Below are positions 8,769 through 16,923 of a stretch of DNA of 64,000 bases, one piece after another. This stretch comes from CAMPKL01 sp963805925. GTDB lineage: Bacteria; Acidobacteriota; Terriglobia; Bryobacterales; UBA6623. The position numbers and the translations under genes are program-made. Below the pieces are notes generated by a model. The model did no database searches and was not told the origin of the DNA. It worked only from the letters and a program-made list of their open reading frames with translations. Where the stretch lies: the NCBI GenBank assembly GCA_963805925.1, contig CAWDWB010000003.1, forward strand, positions 1,426,001 to 1,490,000. Reading direction: 5' to 3'. Positions within the stretch are counted from its first letter, which is position 1. Each line of letters starts with the position of its first letter.

Positions 8769-9068
8769 TTATCGGGGGCGCGAATCTTCGAGTTCGGCCA
8801 TGCGCTCTAGCTCGACGTCGCTGCACAGGAACTCGGAGCCAGGCATCTTAATGCAACCCAGCGCGCAACGATGCTGCGTGTAAAGCCGCGCAAACATGCG
8901 CTGCAGCCACTCATCGGCTTCCGTCGACGTCGGGAACGAGTTCGCCAGGCAAATTCCGCCGCCCTCGATGAGCCCGAGATACTCGTCGGAATTTTCGATT
9001 CGTTCCCGCACTAGGTGAATCATCTGGCTGCCTACCTGATGAATCTCGGCAGCGGGGCGGTCATTCAT
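8769..9068 (-). CDS. Small hypothetical protein
   Basis: 99 residues from the ATG at 9068 (MNDRPAAEIHQVGSQMIHLV); a GTG 24 bases upstream is an alternative start. It holds three cysteines (GGGICLANSF, HRCALGC, FLCSD) but no ordered metal-binding pattern I can name. It has no signal peptide or transmembrane segment. It sits 16 bp upstream of the amidohydrolase in the same direction, which is the main support for it being real. Family not recognised. Confidence 0.55.
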   Translation of the reverse strand: MNDRPAAEIHQVGSQMIHLVRERIENSDEYLGLIEGGGICLANSFPTSTEADEWLQRMFARLYTQHRCALGCIKMPGSEFLCSDVELERMAELEDSRPR

Positions 9069-9189
9069 GTACCCAATTCTGGGGTCTTTCACTTAGAGCT
9101 TCAATAGCTCTTAAGTTTCATTCGTCGTAATGAACCCTGGTACTAGAAACCCCAAAACCAATGGTCTTGGAGTCCCAGCATACGACCCA

Positions 9190-9795
9190 TCACATCGAAC
9201 GGACGCGGTCGCCGACACGGGACTCATAGCCTTTGACGGCGGTCATCTGATTCTGCAGGTAGCCGAGCTGGTCGACGCCCGCCAGCAGGCATTTCTTCGA
9301 AAACGCATCGATCGGGAATTCGACGGACGATCCGTCCGGCAAGACGAGTTGTTGGTTTTCGAGATCAATGGTGAGCTCAAGGTTCGCGTCGGCCTGCGCC
9401 AACTTGACCAACTTTGCATGCGTCGCTTGATCGACGATGACCGGCAATAGGCCGTTCTTGAGCGAGTTATTGCAGAAGATGTCGGCGAAAGATGTGCTGA
9501 TCACCGCTTTGAAGCCGTAACCCAACAGTGCCCAAGGAGCGTGTTCGCGCGACGAGCCGCAGCCGAAGTTGTCGCCGGCGATCAAGATCGTCGCCCCTGC
9601 ATGCTCGGGCTTATTGATGACGAAGTCGGGGTTCGGATCGCCGGAGGGCAAATAGCGCCAGTCGTTGAACAGATTGATCGCCAGACCGTCTTTGCTGATC
9701 GTCTTGAGATAGCGGGCCGGTATGATTTGGTCCGTGTCGATGTCTTGAATCGGCAGGGCAACAGCCTTGCCGGTGAACTTGGTGATTGCTGACAT
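9190..9795 (-). CDS. leuD: 3-isopropylmalate dehydratase small subunit
   Basis: 201 residues, the swivel-domain subunit of isopropylmalate isomerase, which interconverts 2- and 3-isopropylmalate in leucine synthesis. Diagnostic motifs are IQDIDTDQIIPARYLK near the N-terminus and the substrate-recognition GDNFGCGSSREHAPW loop. Length is normal. It starts 12 bp after the leuC stop, so it forms the leuCD transcription unit. No leuA or leuB is in this window. Confidence 0.97.
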   Translation of the reverse strand: MSAITKFTGKAVALPIQDIDTDQIIPARYLKTISKDGLAINLFNDWRYLPSGDPNPDFVINKPEHAGATILIAGDNFGCGSSREHAPWALLGYGFKAVISTSFADIFCNNSLKNGLLPVIVDQATHAKLVKLAQADANLELTIDLENQQLVLPDGSSVEFPIDAFSKKCLLAGVDQLGYLQNQMTAVKGYESRVGDRVRSM

Positions 9796-9807
9796 GTCTC
9801 TTCTCGC

Positions 9808-11220
9808 TTAGGACAGGAACTCGCGGGGGTCGGCGACAGCGCCCTTGATGGCCGAAGCGGCTGCAGTGGCGGGGCTGGCGAGGAAGGTTCTACCGCCCTT
9901 GCCTTGGCGTCCTTCGAAGTTCCGGTTGCTGGTGGAAACGCTGTATTGGCCGGGGCTGAGCTGGTCGCCGTTCATGGCGATACACATTGAGCAGCCCGCT
10001 TGACGCCACTCGGCGCCGGCGGCGCGGAAGATCTCCGGCAAGCCTTCTTCCTCGGCCTGCTTTTTGATTTTTTCGGAGCCCGGGACGATCATGGCTCGGA
10101 CGCCGGGAGCGACCTTACGGCCCTTGAACACGGCGGCCGCTTCACGTAGATCGCCCATGCGGGAGTTGGTGCAACTGCCGATGAAGACGACGTCGATGGC
10201 GTGGCCGAGAATCGGCTTGCCGGGCTCTAGATCCATGTACTCCAGAGCTTTCTTGATGCCGGCGCTCTGGCTGGCGTCAGCGATATTGGCCGGATCAGGC
10301 ACTGCTTGGGTGACGCCGACGCCCTGACCGGGGTTGGTGCCGTAGGTGATCATCGGCTCCAGCTTGGTCACGTCGACGGTGACGACGCGGTCGTACTTGG
10401 CGCCGGGGTCGGTGACCAGCTGCTTCCAACGCTCGACGGCAACATCCCAATCGGCGCCTTGCGGGGCGCGAGGACGGCCTTTGAGGTACTCAAACGTCTT
10501 TTCGTCGGGCGCAATCAGACCGGCCTTGGCGCCGGCTTCGATCGACATGTTGCAGACCGTCATGCGGCCTTCCATCGAGAGCGCACGGATGGCTTCGCCA
10601 GTGTACTCGAGAACGTGTCCCGTGGCCCCGCCGACGCCGATTTGGGCGATCAGTCCGAGGATCAAGTCCTTAGCCGTAACTCCTTTGGGAGCAGGGCCTT
10701 CGAAGCGAACTTCACAGGTTTTCGGCTTGTTTTGCAGCAAGCACTGCGTTGCGAGGACGTGCTCGACTTCGGTGGTGCCGACGCCGAAGGCGATCGCGCC
10801 AAATGCGCCGTGGGTCGAGGTATGGCTGTCGCCGCAGACCACCGTCAGACCGGGCTGGGTCAAGCCGAGTTCCGGTCCGATGACGTGCACGATGCCTTGG
10901 TCGATGGTGCCCAGATCAGCCAGCGGAACGCCAAATTCCTTGCAGTTGATGCGTAGTTGATCGACCTGCTTGCGGGCGATCTCGTCTGGGATGATCTGGA
11001 GGCGGGTGTCGGTGGTCGGGATGCTGTGGTCCAGCGTCGCCATCGTGTGATCGGGGCGGCGAACCTTGATCCCGCGGTCGCGCAAGCCTTGGAAGGCCTG
11101 GGGCGACGTCACCTCATGAACCAGGTGCAGGTCGATGTACAAAACGGCCGGCGAACCCGGCTCATGGACGACGACGTGATCGTCCCAGATTTTCTCGATT
11201 AGCGTGCGCGGTTGACTCAC
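9808..11220 (-). CDS. leuC: 3-isopropylmalate dehydratase large subunit
   Basis: 470 residues, [4Fe-4S] aconitase-family subunit. It has HEVTSPQAF near the start and VVCGDSHTSTHGAFGAIAFG. The three cluster cysteines are visible at about C350 (FIGSCTNSRMGD) and C410/C413 (QAGCSMCIAMN). Translation starts at GTG (11220) with AGAGGT eight bases upstream. That ribosome-binding site overlaps the end of a 12-residue Leu-rich leader ORF (11233-11271), and a 700-bp untranslated region lies further upstream. Regulation by leucine availability is therefore plausible but inferred. Confidence 0.97.
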   Translation of the reverse strand: MSQPRTLIEKIWDDHVVVHEPGSPAVLYIDLHLVHEVTSPQAFQGLRDRGIKVRRPDHTMATLDHSIPTTDTRLQIIPDEIARKQVDQLRINCKEFGVPLADLGTIDQGIVHVIGPELGLTQPGLTVVCGDSHTSTHGAFGAIAFGVGTTEVEHVLATQCLLQNKPKTCEVRFEGPAPKGVTAKDLILGLIAQIGVGGATGHVLEYTGEAIRALSMEGRMTVCNMSIEAGAKAGLIAPDEKTFEYLKGRPRAPQGADWDVAVERWKQLVTDPGAKYDRVVTVDVTKLEPMITYGTNPGQGVGVTQAVPDPANIADASQSAGIKKALEYMDLEPGKPILGHAIDVVFIGSCTNSRMGDLREAAAVFKGRKVAPGVRAMIVPGSEKIKKQAEEEGLPEIFRAAGAEWRQAGCSMCIAMNGDQLSPGQYSVSTSNRNFEGRQGKGGRTFLASPATAAASAIKGAVADPREFLS

Positions 11221-11232
11221 TCGTTTGGACCT

Positions 11233-11271
11233 CTATAGTGCTTCGCTTAGTAGAGCAAGCCGACTTGTCAT
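11233..11271 (-). CDS. Candidate Leu-rich leader peptide upstream of leuC
   Basis: A 12-codon ORF, MTSRLALLSEAL, ends 12 bases before the leuC GTG. Four of twelve residues are leucine, and three of the four Leu codons are CTA, the rarest Leu codon in such GC-rich genomes. CTCTA inside the leader can pair with TAGAG that overlaps the leuC ribosome-binding site, with a 15-nt spacer. The leader has only a weak ribosome-binding site of its own. Stalling at CTA codons would open or close the leuC start. This is inference; chance is possible for so short an ORF. Confidence 0.45.
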   Translation of the reverse strand: MTSRLALLSEAL

Positions 11272-11434
11272 AATGCAAATTGATAGTTTTCTCGGTTTTG
11301 ATAATTTTGACTTATTAAGAGACCGGCGCTCTGAGACGGACCTGGGGCTGGGGAGTTGTCGGTTGCGGGTAGTCGTGGACAGCCAAGGGTGGCTATCCCC
11401 TGGAACCCAACCGTCCGACGGGCTTTCTTGCCGT

Positions 11435-11463
11435 AAAACAAGAAAACCCGCCGGAACGGCGGG
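11435..11463 (-). terminator. Rho-independent terminator or attenuator upstream of leuC
   Basis: Read on the minus strand, CCCGCCG-TTC-CGGCGGG forms a perfect 7-bp GC stem followed by TTTTCTTGTTTT. It is 215 bases upstream of the leuC start and in the same direction. It could end an RNA made from the upstream intergenic region, or act as an attenuator for leuCD. Confidence 0.75.
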
Positions 11464-11953
11464 CGGATTCCCTTCCAAGCGGGGAACCGGAGATGTCTTG
11501 GGGTCGACCCTAGTTTCTGTTTCGCTCTTACGCTGCGGCTCGTCTGGCTCTGACCGCGCGCCCGAGACCCTGTACCCCGTGCACGGGGGCTCCCGACCGT
11601 GCCTCGCCTAGCCGGGAATCTTCTAATTCCGTTGTAACATGGGGCTCCAAATTTTGCGCGTTGCAGATCTGGTTCTGTCGCTGCGAGCCCCGCGATAGAG
11701 GAGTCGTTTCCTATCTGCGACTTGTCGGAAACGACTCGGCAAAGGCCGATTGAGATTGCGGCCCTGGCAGCTTCTACGGCTCCCGACCCCGGAACTCTTG
11801 GTACCAGTTCTCGACGATGCGAATACTTGTCTGCTCGGCTTCTCGGGGGAAACCTTGAATGGGTTCGAGAGTCACGAACCTTTGACTGTCGCCGCTCGGA
11901 CCCCTTCCCCCTGCCGTCGATCGCCCGGCAGTAGCGGCGGTGTCGTACGGCTC
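11464..11953. other. 490-bp gene-free region with strong inverted repeats
   Basis: No convincing coding frame lies between the leuC leader and the multicopper oxidase stop at 11954. The only long frames are Arg/Ser-rich and look spurious. A perfect 11-bp stem lies at 11701-11711 and 11727-11737 (GAGTCGTTTCC with 15-nt loop). Further minus-strand hairpins include one of about seven pairs in GGTTCCCCGCTTGGAAGGGA just before the terminator. The region could be a long leuC 5' leader or an independent structured RNA. I do not recognise a known RNA class. Confidence 0.5.
11701..11737. repeat. Perfect 11-bp inverted repeat, 15-nt loop
   Basis: GAGTCGTTTCC at 11701-11711 is exactly complementary to GGAAACGACTC at 11727-11737. 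No T-run follows on either strand. It lies inside the long untranslated region between the multicopper oxidase and leuC and is the strongest fold element there. Confidence 0.75.
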
Positions 11954-13450
11954 CTAGTGCGCGCCGGCTCCGAAGGGCTTGAAGTCCTCGATCGGCAACC
12001 CGAGGTGCACGGCGGTCAGCAGGCCGCCGGCCGCGTGGTCCAGGATGTGGCAGTGGAACAGCCACGTCCCAGGGCGCTCATCGAACCGCACCAGTAGGCG
12101 CCGGGTCTGTTTGAATGGCACGTCCACCGTGTCTTTCCATTCGTACGGCCGGACCGGCTCGTAGTTTTCGTCGAGCACCATGAAGAAGAACCCGTGCAGG
12201 TGCAGCGGGTGCGACCAGGGCGTCGTGTTGTGGATCGTCCAGATCTGCGTGCTTCCCACGTCGGCCAGAATCGGGCGCGCCCTCCAGTACGGCACGTTGT
12301 CGAAGCCGTACTCGAAGCGCTTCCGTGCGTCCTGATCCAGCGTCAGCTCCATCTCGCGCCGGATGGCGCCCTCGGTGCTGTAGGGCACGATCGTCCGGTG
12401 CACCTCCGGCAGGCGCGATCCCGCGTACTCCGGCTGGTCCGTGATCGTGATGGCCACCAGGTCTTCGATGTTCCGCAGCTCCGTGCTGCCGTAGCCGCGG
12501 TCGTGGAGCCGCGATCGCAGCATCAGCTCCTCGCCGGGCGCCCCGCGCGGTGTGATGATCACGTCGGCGCGTTCGCCCGCGCCCAGAACGAGAAAGTCAT
12601 CCTCGACCGAGTACTCCAGCAGACCGCCGTCGCCGCCGATCCGGGTGAAGGTGAACTCACCATCCAGGTCGAGCTTGTAGTAGCGGCTCTTAGCGGCGTT
12701 GATGATGTGCCAGCGTTGCGGCGCGCCAGAGCGGGCCAGTAGGTGTGGCGTCTTCTTCCCGTTCACAAGCACGTGGTTGCCCTCGCGCCCGAACGCCATA
12801 CCCGCCGAGCCCCCGGAGTTGGGATCCTCAAGCTCGCCCTGCTCGTCGACGGCGATGTCGCTCAGTAGGATCACCAGTTCGTCCTCCACTGCCACCGTCG
12901 CGGACTCGGCCGGATCCTCAACCCAGAACGCGCCGTAGAGGCCAAAGCCGACCTGCATCGCCGACATGACGTGCGGGTGGTACCAGAAGATCCCCGCATC
13001 GGGCACAACGAAATCGTACGTAAACGACTCACCCGGTTGGACGGGGTCCTGCGAGTACCCGGGCACGCCGTCCATGTTGATCGGGATCCGGAGGCCGTGG
13101 TAGTGGATCGTCGATGGGGCCGGCAGCGAGTTGGTGAAGTGCACGATCAGCCGATCGCCCACGTTGACGTGGATCATCGGCCCGGGAATCATCCCGTTGT
13201 AGGTCCACGCGTCGACGACCAGGCCCGGCTCCACCTCGAACGGCACGACGCGCGCCTCGAGCTCGAGCTCGACGGTGTGCGGGTCCGGGTTGAGGTCGGG
13301 CGCCTCCGGCATCCGGATCGCCTCATCCCATCGGGGCTCCTGCAGCGAGTCCTGCGCCAGGGCCAGCTTGGCCAGTGCTCCCTGGGCAGCGGCGCTACTG
13401 GCGGCGAGCAGACATACAGCGATAGCAGCAAAGGTTCGCCACATTGTCAT
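11954..13450 (-). CDS. Secreted multicopper oxidase
   Basis: 498 residues from the ATG at 13450 (MTMWRTFAAIAVCLLAASSA), with a Sec signal peptide of about 23 residues ending in AAAQG. Three cupredoxin domains carry the copper motifs in order: HYHGLRIP (about 116-118), WYHPH (about 156-160), HPLHLHG, and the C-terminal HCHILDH followed by AGG. The last contains the T1-site Cys and His ligands. The position four residues after the final His is Gly/Leu rather than a clear axial Met. It probably oxidises metals or phenolics in the periplasm. It stands alone between two untranslated regions, and its codon choice looks more strongly GC-ended than neighbours, which may indicate recent acquisition. 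Confidence 0.93.
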   Translation of the reverse strand: MTMWRTFAAIAVCLLAASSAAAQGALAKLALAQDSLQEPRWDEAIRMPEAPDLNPDPHTVELELEARVVPFEVEPGLVVDAWTYNGMIPGPMIHVNVGDRLIVHFTNSLPAPSTIHYHGLRIPINMDGVPGYSQDPVQPGESFTYDFVVPDAGIFWYHPHVMSAMQVGFGLYGAFWVEDPAESATVAVEDELVILLSDIAVDEQGELEDPNSGGSAGMAFGREGNHVLVNGKKTPHLLARSGAPQRWHIINAAKSRYYKLDLDGEFTFTRIGGDGGLLEYSVEDDFLVLGAGERADVIITPRGAPGEELMLRSRLHDRGYGSTELRNIEDLVAITITDQPEYAGSRLPEVHRTIVPYSTEGAIRREMELTLDQDARKRFEYGFDNVPYWRARPILADVGSTQIWTIHNTTPWSHPLHLHGFFFMVLDENYEPVRPYEWKDTVDVPFKQTRRLLVRFDERPGTWLFHCHILDHAAGGLLTAVHLGLPIEDFKPFGAGAH

Positions 13451-13622
13451 CTTGTAGTGCGAGATGTTGGACCCGATGACCAAGACGTCGTAATTGTAGC
13501 GTTACGGGATCGCTCAAAGGGCCGCCAGCCTGGGCGATGAGTAACTCCTGTATTGGATTTGTAGGAAATGACCCGATCCGCGGGGCCCGGGGGCGTCAAA
13601 CTGCGGGACTTGCCGGGAATTG

Positions 13623-14627
13623 TCAGGAGAGCGGTTCGTCTTGGGAGACGAAGGTTCGAGACATGCGATCGTGCCAGGTGAGGCCTTGTTCGTCGGCGGC
13701 GGCCCAGATGAATCCGACGCCCAGGGCGGCCAGGCTCAGCAGGGTTCCGAAGGCGCGGCTGCGGCGTTGGGAGGCGGCTGGCGGTTGACCGTCAATATTG
13801 AGGACGCTGAGTCCGAGCCAGCTCATCCCCGCCGTGCGGCCAGCATAAATTAGAAAACAAAAAAGATAGCAGGTCAGGTTCAGCGCGAAAGCGGCACCGA
13901 TGATGCGCATCGCCTCGTCAGGCGAGAGCGTGACTTGCTCGACTTGGTAGACGATGGCGGTGAACAAGCCGGTGGCCAGCAGCGCGACTCCGAGGTCCAT
14001 GGCGCCGGCGATGGCGCGCACCGACAAGGGGGCGGGAAGCGCTTTCGGACGCGCTTGGCGCGGGCTGTCGCCTCCACCCGGGCGCAGGTCGATGATCGGC
14101 GGCGCGGCTTCAGGCTCACGCAGGGCTGGCGCAGGGTCAGCTACAGCAGGACGGGGGCGTGCCGCCGGACGTGTTTCTGGCCTATTCAGCGGCAGAGCGC
14201 GGCTGGCTGGAGCGGCGACCCGTTTGGGCGGAGGCAGGTCGAGGGACGGCCGCTCGACGTCAGGGAGCGACTCGACTCGATCCCGATATCCCGCCAATCG
14301 CTCCTGAAGTTCGCGCTTCCATTCCGGTTCTGGAGCGGGCCGGGGAGGCGGAGGAGCGGAGGGAGCGGGAAGCGCTTCGGACTTCTCTAAATTGCGGCGG
14401 AGGCGGGCGGCGGCGTCCCGATTGCGCAGTAAACGACCGCAACGGTCGCAACGCTGCGCCTGTATCGCGGCCCAGTGTCCGCAACCAGAACAGCGCTTAC
14501 TGTCGAGAGCGGCTCCCGAGTTCTCTAATGGAACGCCAATCACGCCTGTCTTCGGACCGTCGCGTTGCGGGAACCACGCGGCTCTTTGAGTGTACTCGGA
14601 TGCATTTGTCTGGGGCAATGTTTTCAT
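13623..14627 (-). CDS. RDD-domain membrane protein with N-terminal zinc ribbon
   Basis: 334 residues from the ATG at 14627 (MKTLPQTNASEYTQRAAWFP). A CxxC-x10-CxxC zinc-ribbon-like pair (C46, C49, C60, C63) is followed by a charged region and a long Pro/Ala/Arg-rich low-complexity linker. A C-terminal RDD domain follows (about 220-325) with hydrophobic segments GVALLATGLFTAIVYQV, LNLTCYLFCFLIYAG and LLSLAALGVGFIWAAA. The basic and acidic residues that name the family are recognisable (RAIAGAMDLG, TWHDRMSRT). RDD proteins are poorly characterised, with transport roles proposed. It is divergent from the ATP synthase operon. Confidence 0.8.
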   Translation of the reverse strand: MKTLPQTNASEYTQRAAWFPQRDGPKTGVIGVPLENSGAALDSKRCSGCGHWAAIQAQRCDRCGRLLRNRDAAARLRRNLEKSEALPAPSAPPPPRPAPEPEWKRELQERLAGYRDRVESLPDVERPSLDLPPPKRVAAPASRALPLNRPETRPAARPRPAVADPAPALREPEAAPPIIDLRPGGGDSPRQARPKALPAPLSVRAIAGAMDLGVALLATGLFTAIVYQVEQVTLSPDEAMRIIGAAFALNLTCYLFCFLIYAGRTAGMSWLGLSVLNIDGQPPAASQRRSRAFGTLLSLAALGVGFIWAAADEQGLTWHDRMSRTFVSQDEPLS

Positions 14628-14804
14628 TGAGTTATCCGCGCTCGGGTCCTGTTGAATCTGTGGATCGGCTGTGATAGCTTGAAGCTTCAGGCTTTTACGC
14701 TTCTGAGGCCTAAGTCCGCTCCACCACAAGGTGACTGAATCGTTTTCGAGGCGCGGCTTCGAGGTGGACTAGGACTGCAGGCAGCACGGCTTTTTTCGAA
14801 CTCC
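14628..14804. promoter_or_regulatory. Divergent upstream region: RDD gene and ATP synthase operon
   Basis: A 177-bp gene-free interval separates the minus-strand RDD gene from atpH and must hold the promoter for the ATP synthase operon. I see no coding frame for a b-subunit (atpF) here, and no clear -35/-10 pair I would defend. Confidence 0.5.
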
Positions 14805-15356
14805 ATGTCGCTCGCAATCGCCACTCGCTATGCCACGGCCCTCGCGGAAGTCCTCTCCAGCGACAAAGCGGATACGACGCCCCAAGCGGCGCTCGACCAA
14901 CTTCGTGACTTTCAACGGGCGATTGAAGAGGCGCCGGAGTTGAGGACGTTGTTTTTGGCGCCCTCGATCGATGTCGAAAGCAAAAAGCGCCTAGCGGCAA
15001 CGATCGGCGAGCGGATCGGCTTCTCAAAATCGGTACGCAATTTGGCGTTCGTCCTACTCGATAACCGGCGCATCCCGTTGTTGCCCGAGTTGATCGCCGC
15101 TTTTGAACGGTGGTTCGACGACCAGCAAGGCATCAGCAGGATTAGCGTTACTTCGGCGGCGCCGCTGTTGGATGACCAACGTGCGGCGGTGATCGACAAG
15201 TTCAAGCGGCTTACTGGCCGCGAGATTCATGCATCTTTCCATCTGGACGAGGCGCTTCTCGGAGGCGTAGTCGTGAGAGCGGGCTCGAAGCTCTATGACG
15301 GCTCCTTGGCGTCCCAGTTGCAGGTGCTCGACCGGGCAATGTCCGGCCGTCTGTAA
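14805..15356 (+). CDS. atpH: ATP synthase F1 delta subunit
   Basis: 183 residues. It has the OSCP/delta fold: an N-terminal helical bundle beginning MSLAIATRYATALAEVLSS, and a C-terminal domain with ISVTSAAPLLDDQRAAVIDKF and ALLGGVVVRAGSKLYDGS, the conserved delta signature. It links F1 to the peripheral stalk. It is the first gene of the F1 operon, and no a, c or b subunit gene precedes it. Spacing to atpA is 25 bp. Confidence 0.96.
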   Translation: MSLAIATRYATALAEVLSSDKADTTPQAALDQLRDFQRAIEEAPELRTLFLAPSIDVESKKRLAATIGERIGFSKSVRNLAFVLLDNRRIPLLPELIAAFERWFDDQQGISRISVTSAAPLLDDQRAAVIDKFKRLTGREIHASFHLDEALLGGVVVRAGSKLYDGSLASQLQVLDRAMSGRL

Positions 15357-15381
15357 GGATTCACTAGACCAAGAGGTTTGT

Positions 15382-16923
15382 ATGGCTCAGATCAGCGCTG
15401 AAGAGATCACAAAGCTGATTCGCGACCAAATCGAGAACTACGACGGCGCGGTTCAGGTTGCAGAAGTCGGCTCGATCATCTCGTTGGGCGACGGCATCGC
15501 TCGTTTGCATGGCTTGGAGAAAGTCATGGCGGGCGAGATGTTGGAGTTCCCGCATGACGTGGCGGGCATCGCCATGAACCTCGAAGAGGATCAGGTGGGC
15601 GCCGTTCTGCTGGGCGACTACACCAAACTGACCGAAGGCGACGAAGTCCGGCGAACGGGCAAGATCATCTCGGTGCCGGTGGGCAAGGCGCTGATCGGCC
15701 GCGTGGTCGACGCGCTGGGCCGTCCGCTGGACGGCAAGGGACCGATCGAAACCGACGAGTACTTCCCGATTGAGCGCATGGCGCCCGGCGTGGTCGACCG
15801 TAAGTCGGTCAGCGAGCCGATGCAGACGGGGCTGAAGGCCATCGACGCGATGGTGCCGGTGGGCCGCGGGCAGCGCGAGTTGATCATCGGCGATCGCCAG
15901 ACGGGTAAAACGGCCATCGCGGTCGACACGATCATCAACCAGAAGGGCGGTGACCTGATTTGCATCTACGTTGCGATCGGCCAGAAGCGCTCGACCGTTG
16001 CGCAAGTAGTGCGCACGCTGGAAGAGAGCGGCGCGATGGAGTATTCGATCATCGTCGTCGCGTCGGCTTCGGATCCGGCGCCGATGCAGTATTTGGCTCC
16101 TTACGCCGGTTGCGCGATGGGCGAGTACTTCCGCGACAACGGCCAGCATGCGTTGTGCGTGTATGACGATTTGTCGAAGCACGCTGTCGCTTACCGCGAG
16201 ATTTCGCTGCTGCTGCGCCGCCCTCCGGGCCGCGAAGCCTACCCGGGCGACGTGTTTTACTTGCACAGCCGGTTGCTGGAGCGCGCCGCGAAGCTGAGCG
16301 ATGAGAAAGGCGGCGGTTCGTTGACGGCCTTGCCGTTCATCGAAACCCAGGCGGGCGACGTTTCAGCTTACATTCCGACTAACGTCATCTCGATCACGGA
16401 CGGACAGATTTACCTGGAGTCGGACTTGTTCAATAAGAACATCCGGCCCGCGGTCAACGTAGGACTGTCGGTTAGCCGCGTCGGCGGCGCCGCGCAGACG
16501 AAGGCGATGAAGAAGACCGCCGGCACGCTCCGCCTGGACTTGGCGCAGTTCCGTGATCTCGAAGCCTTTGCGCAGTTCGGTTCGGAACTCGATAAGTCTT
16601 CACAAAGACAACTCGACCGCGGTCGCCGTCTGGTTGAGATTCTGAAGCAGAAACAGTACACGCCGATGTCGATGGAGAAGCAAGTGCTGATCATCTACGC
16701 GGGCGTCAACGGCTTCGTCGACGATCTGCCGGTCGAGAGCTTAGCCGCGTTCGAGAGCGAATTGTTTGATTCGCTCGAACGCAAGGAAACGACCGTGCTC
16801 GAGAAGATCGCGGAGGCGAAGGCGCTTACGGACGAGATCGTCAAAGAGGTCGAAGCGACGCTCAACGAATTTAAGAAGACGTTTGTGCAGCGCCACAAGA
16901 TCGAGACGGCCAAGGCTAGCTAA
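15382..16923 (+). CDS. atpA: ATP synthase F1 alpha subunit
   Basis: 513 residues. The start is placed at the ATG at 15382 (MAQISAEEITKLIRDQIENY), preceded by AGAGG, rather than at upstream in-frame codons, because the family begins here. The Walker A motif is GDRQTGKTAIA at about 170-180. The nucleotide-binding signature SKHAVAYREISLLLRRPPGR and the alpha-arginine region (NVGLSVSRVGGAAQ) are present. It is a non-catalytic nucleotide-binding subunit of F1. Its stop abuts the atpG start with no intervening base, indicating translational coupling. Confidence 0.99.
   Translation: MAQISAEEITKLIRDQIENYDGAVQVAEVGSIISLGDGIARLHGLEKVMAGEMLEFPHDVAGIAMNLEEDQVGAVLLGDYTKLTEGDEVRRTGKIISVPVGKALIGRVVDALGRPLDGKGPIETDEYFPIERMAPGVVDRKSVSEPMQTGLKAIDAMVPVGRGQRELIIGDRQTGKTAIAVDTIINQKGGDLICIYVAIGQKRSTVAQVVRTLEESGAMEYSIIVVASASDPAPMQYLAPYAGCAMGEYFRDNGQHALCVYDDLSKHAVAYREISLLLRRPPGREAYPGDVFYLHSRLLERAAKLSDEKGGGSLTALPFIETQAGDVSAYIPTNVISITDGQIYLESDLFNKNIRPAVNVGLSVSRVGGAAQTKAMKKTAGTLRLDLAQFRDLEAFAQFGSELDKSSQRQLDRGRRLVEILKQKQYTPMSMEKQVLIIYAGVNGFVDDLPVESLAAFESELFDSLERKETTVLEKIAEAKALTDEIVKEVEATLNEFKKTFVQRHKIETAKAS

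Noticed and set aside
10306..10956. Plus-strand frame opposite leuC
   Set aside because: LeuC on the minus strand has cluster cysteines and full-length similarity; the opposite frame has no recognisable features.
11380..11560. T-box leader for leuC
   Set aside because: No UGGNACC T-box motif or specifier-loop arrangement was found, only a terminator and short hairpins.
11268..12065. 265-codon minus-strand frame across the untranslated region upstream of leuC
   Set aside because: Arg/Ser/Pro-rich without domains, and it would overlap the multicopper oxidase gene and the terminator; treated as spurious.
15364..16266. 300-codon minus-strand frame opposite atpA
   Set aside because: AtpA is certain from Walker and signature motifs; the antisense frame is a compositional artefact.
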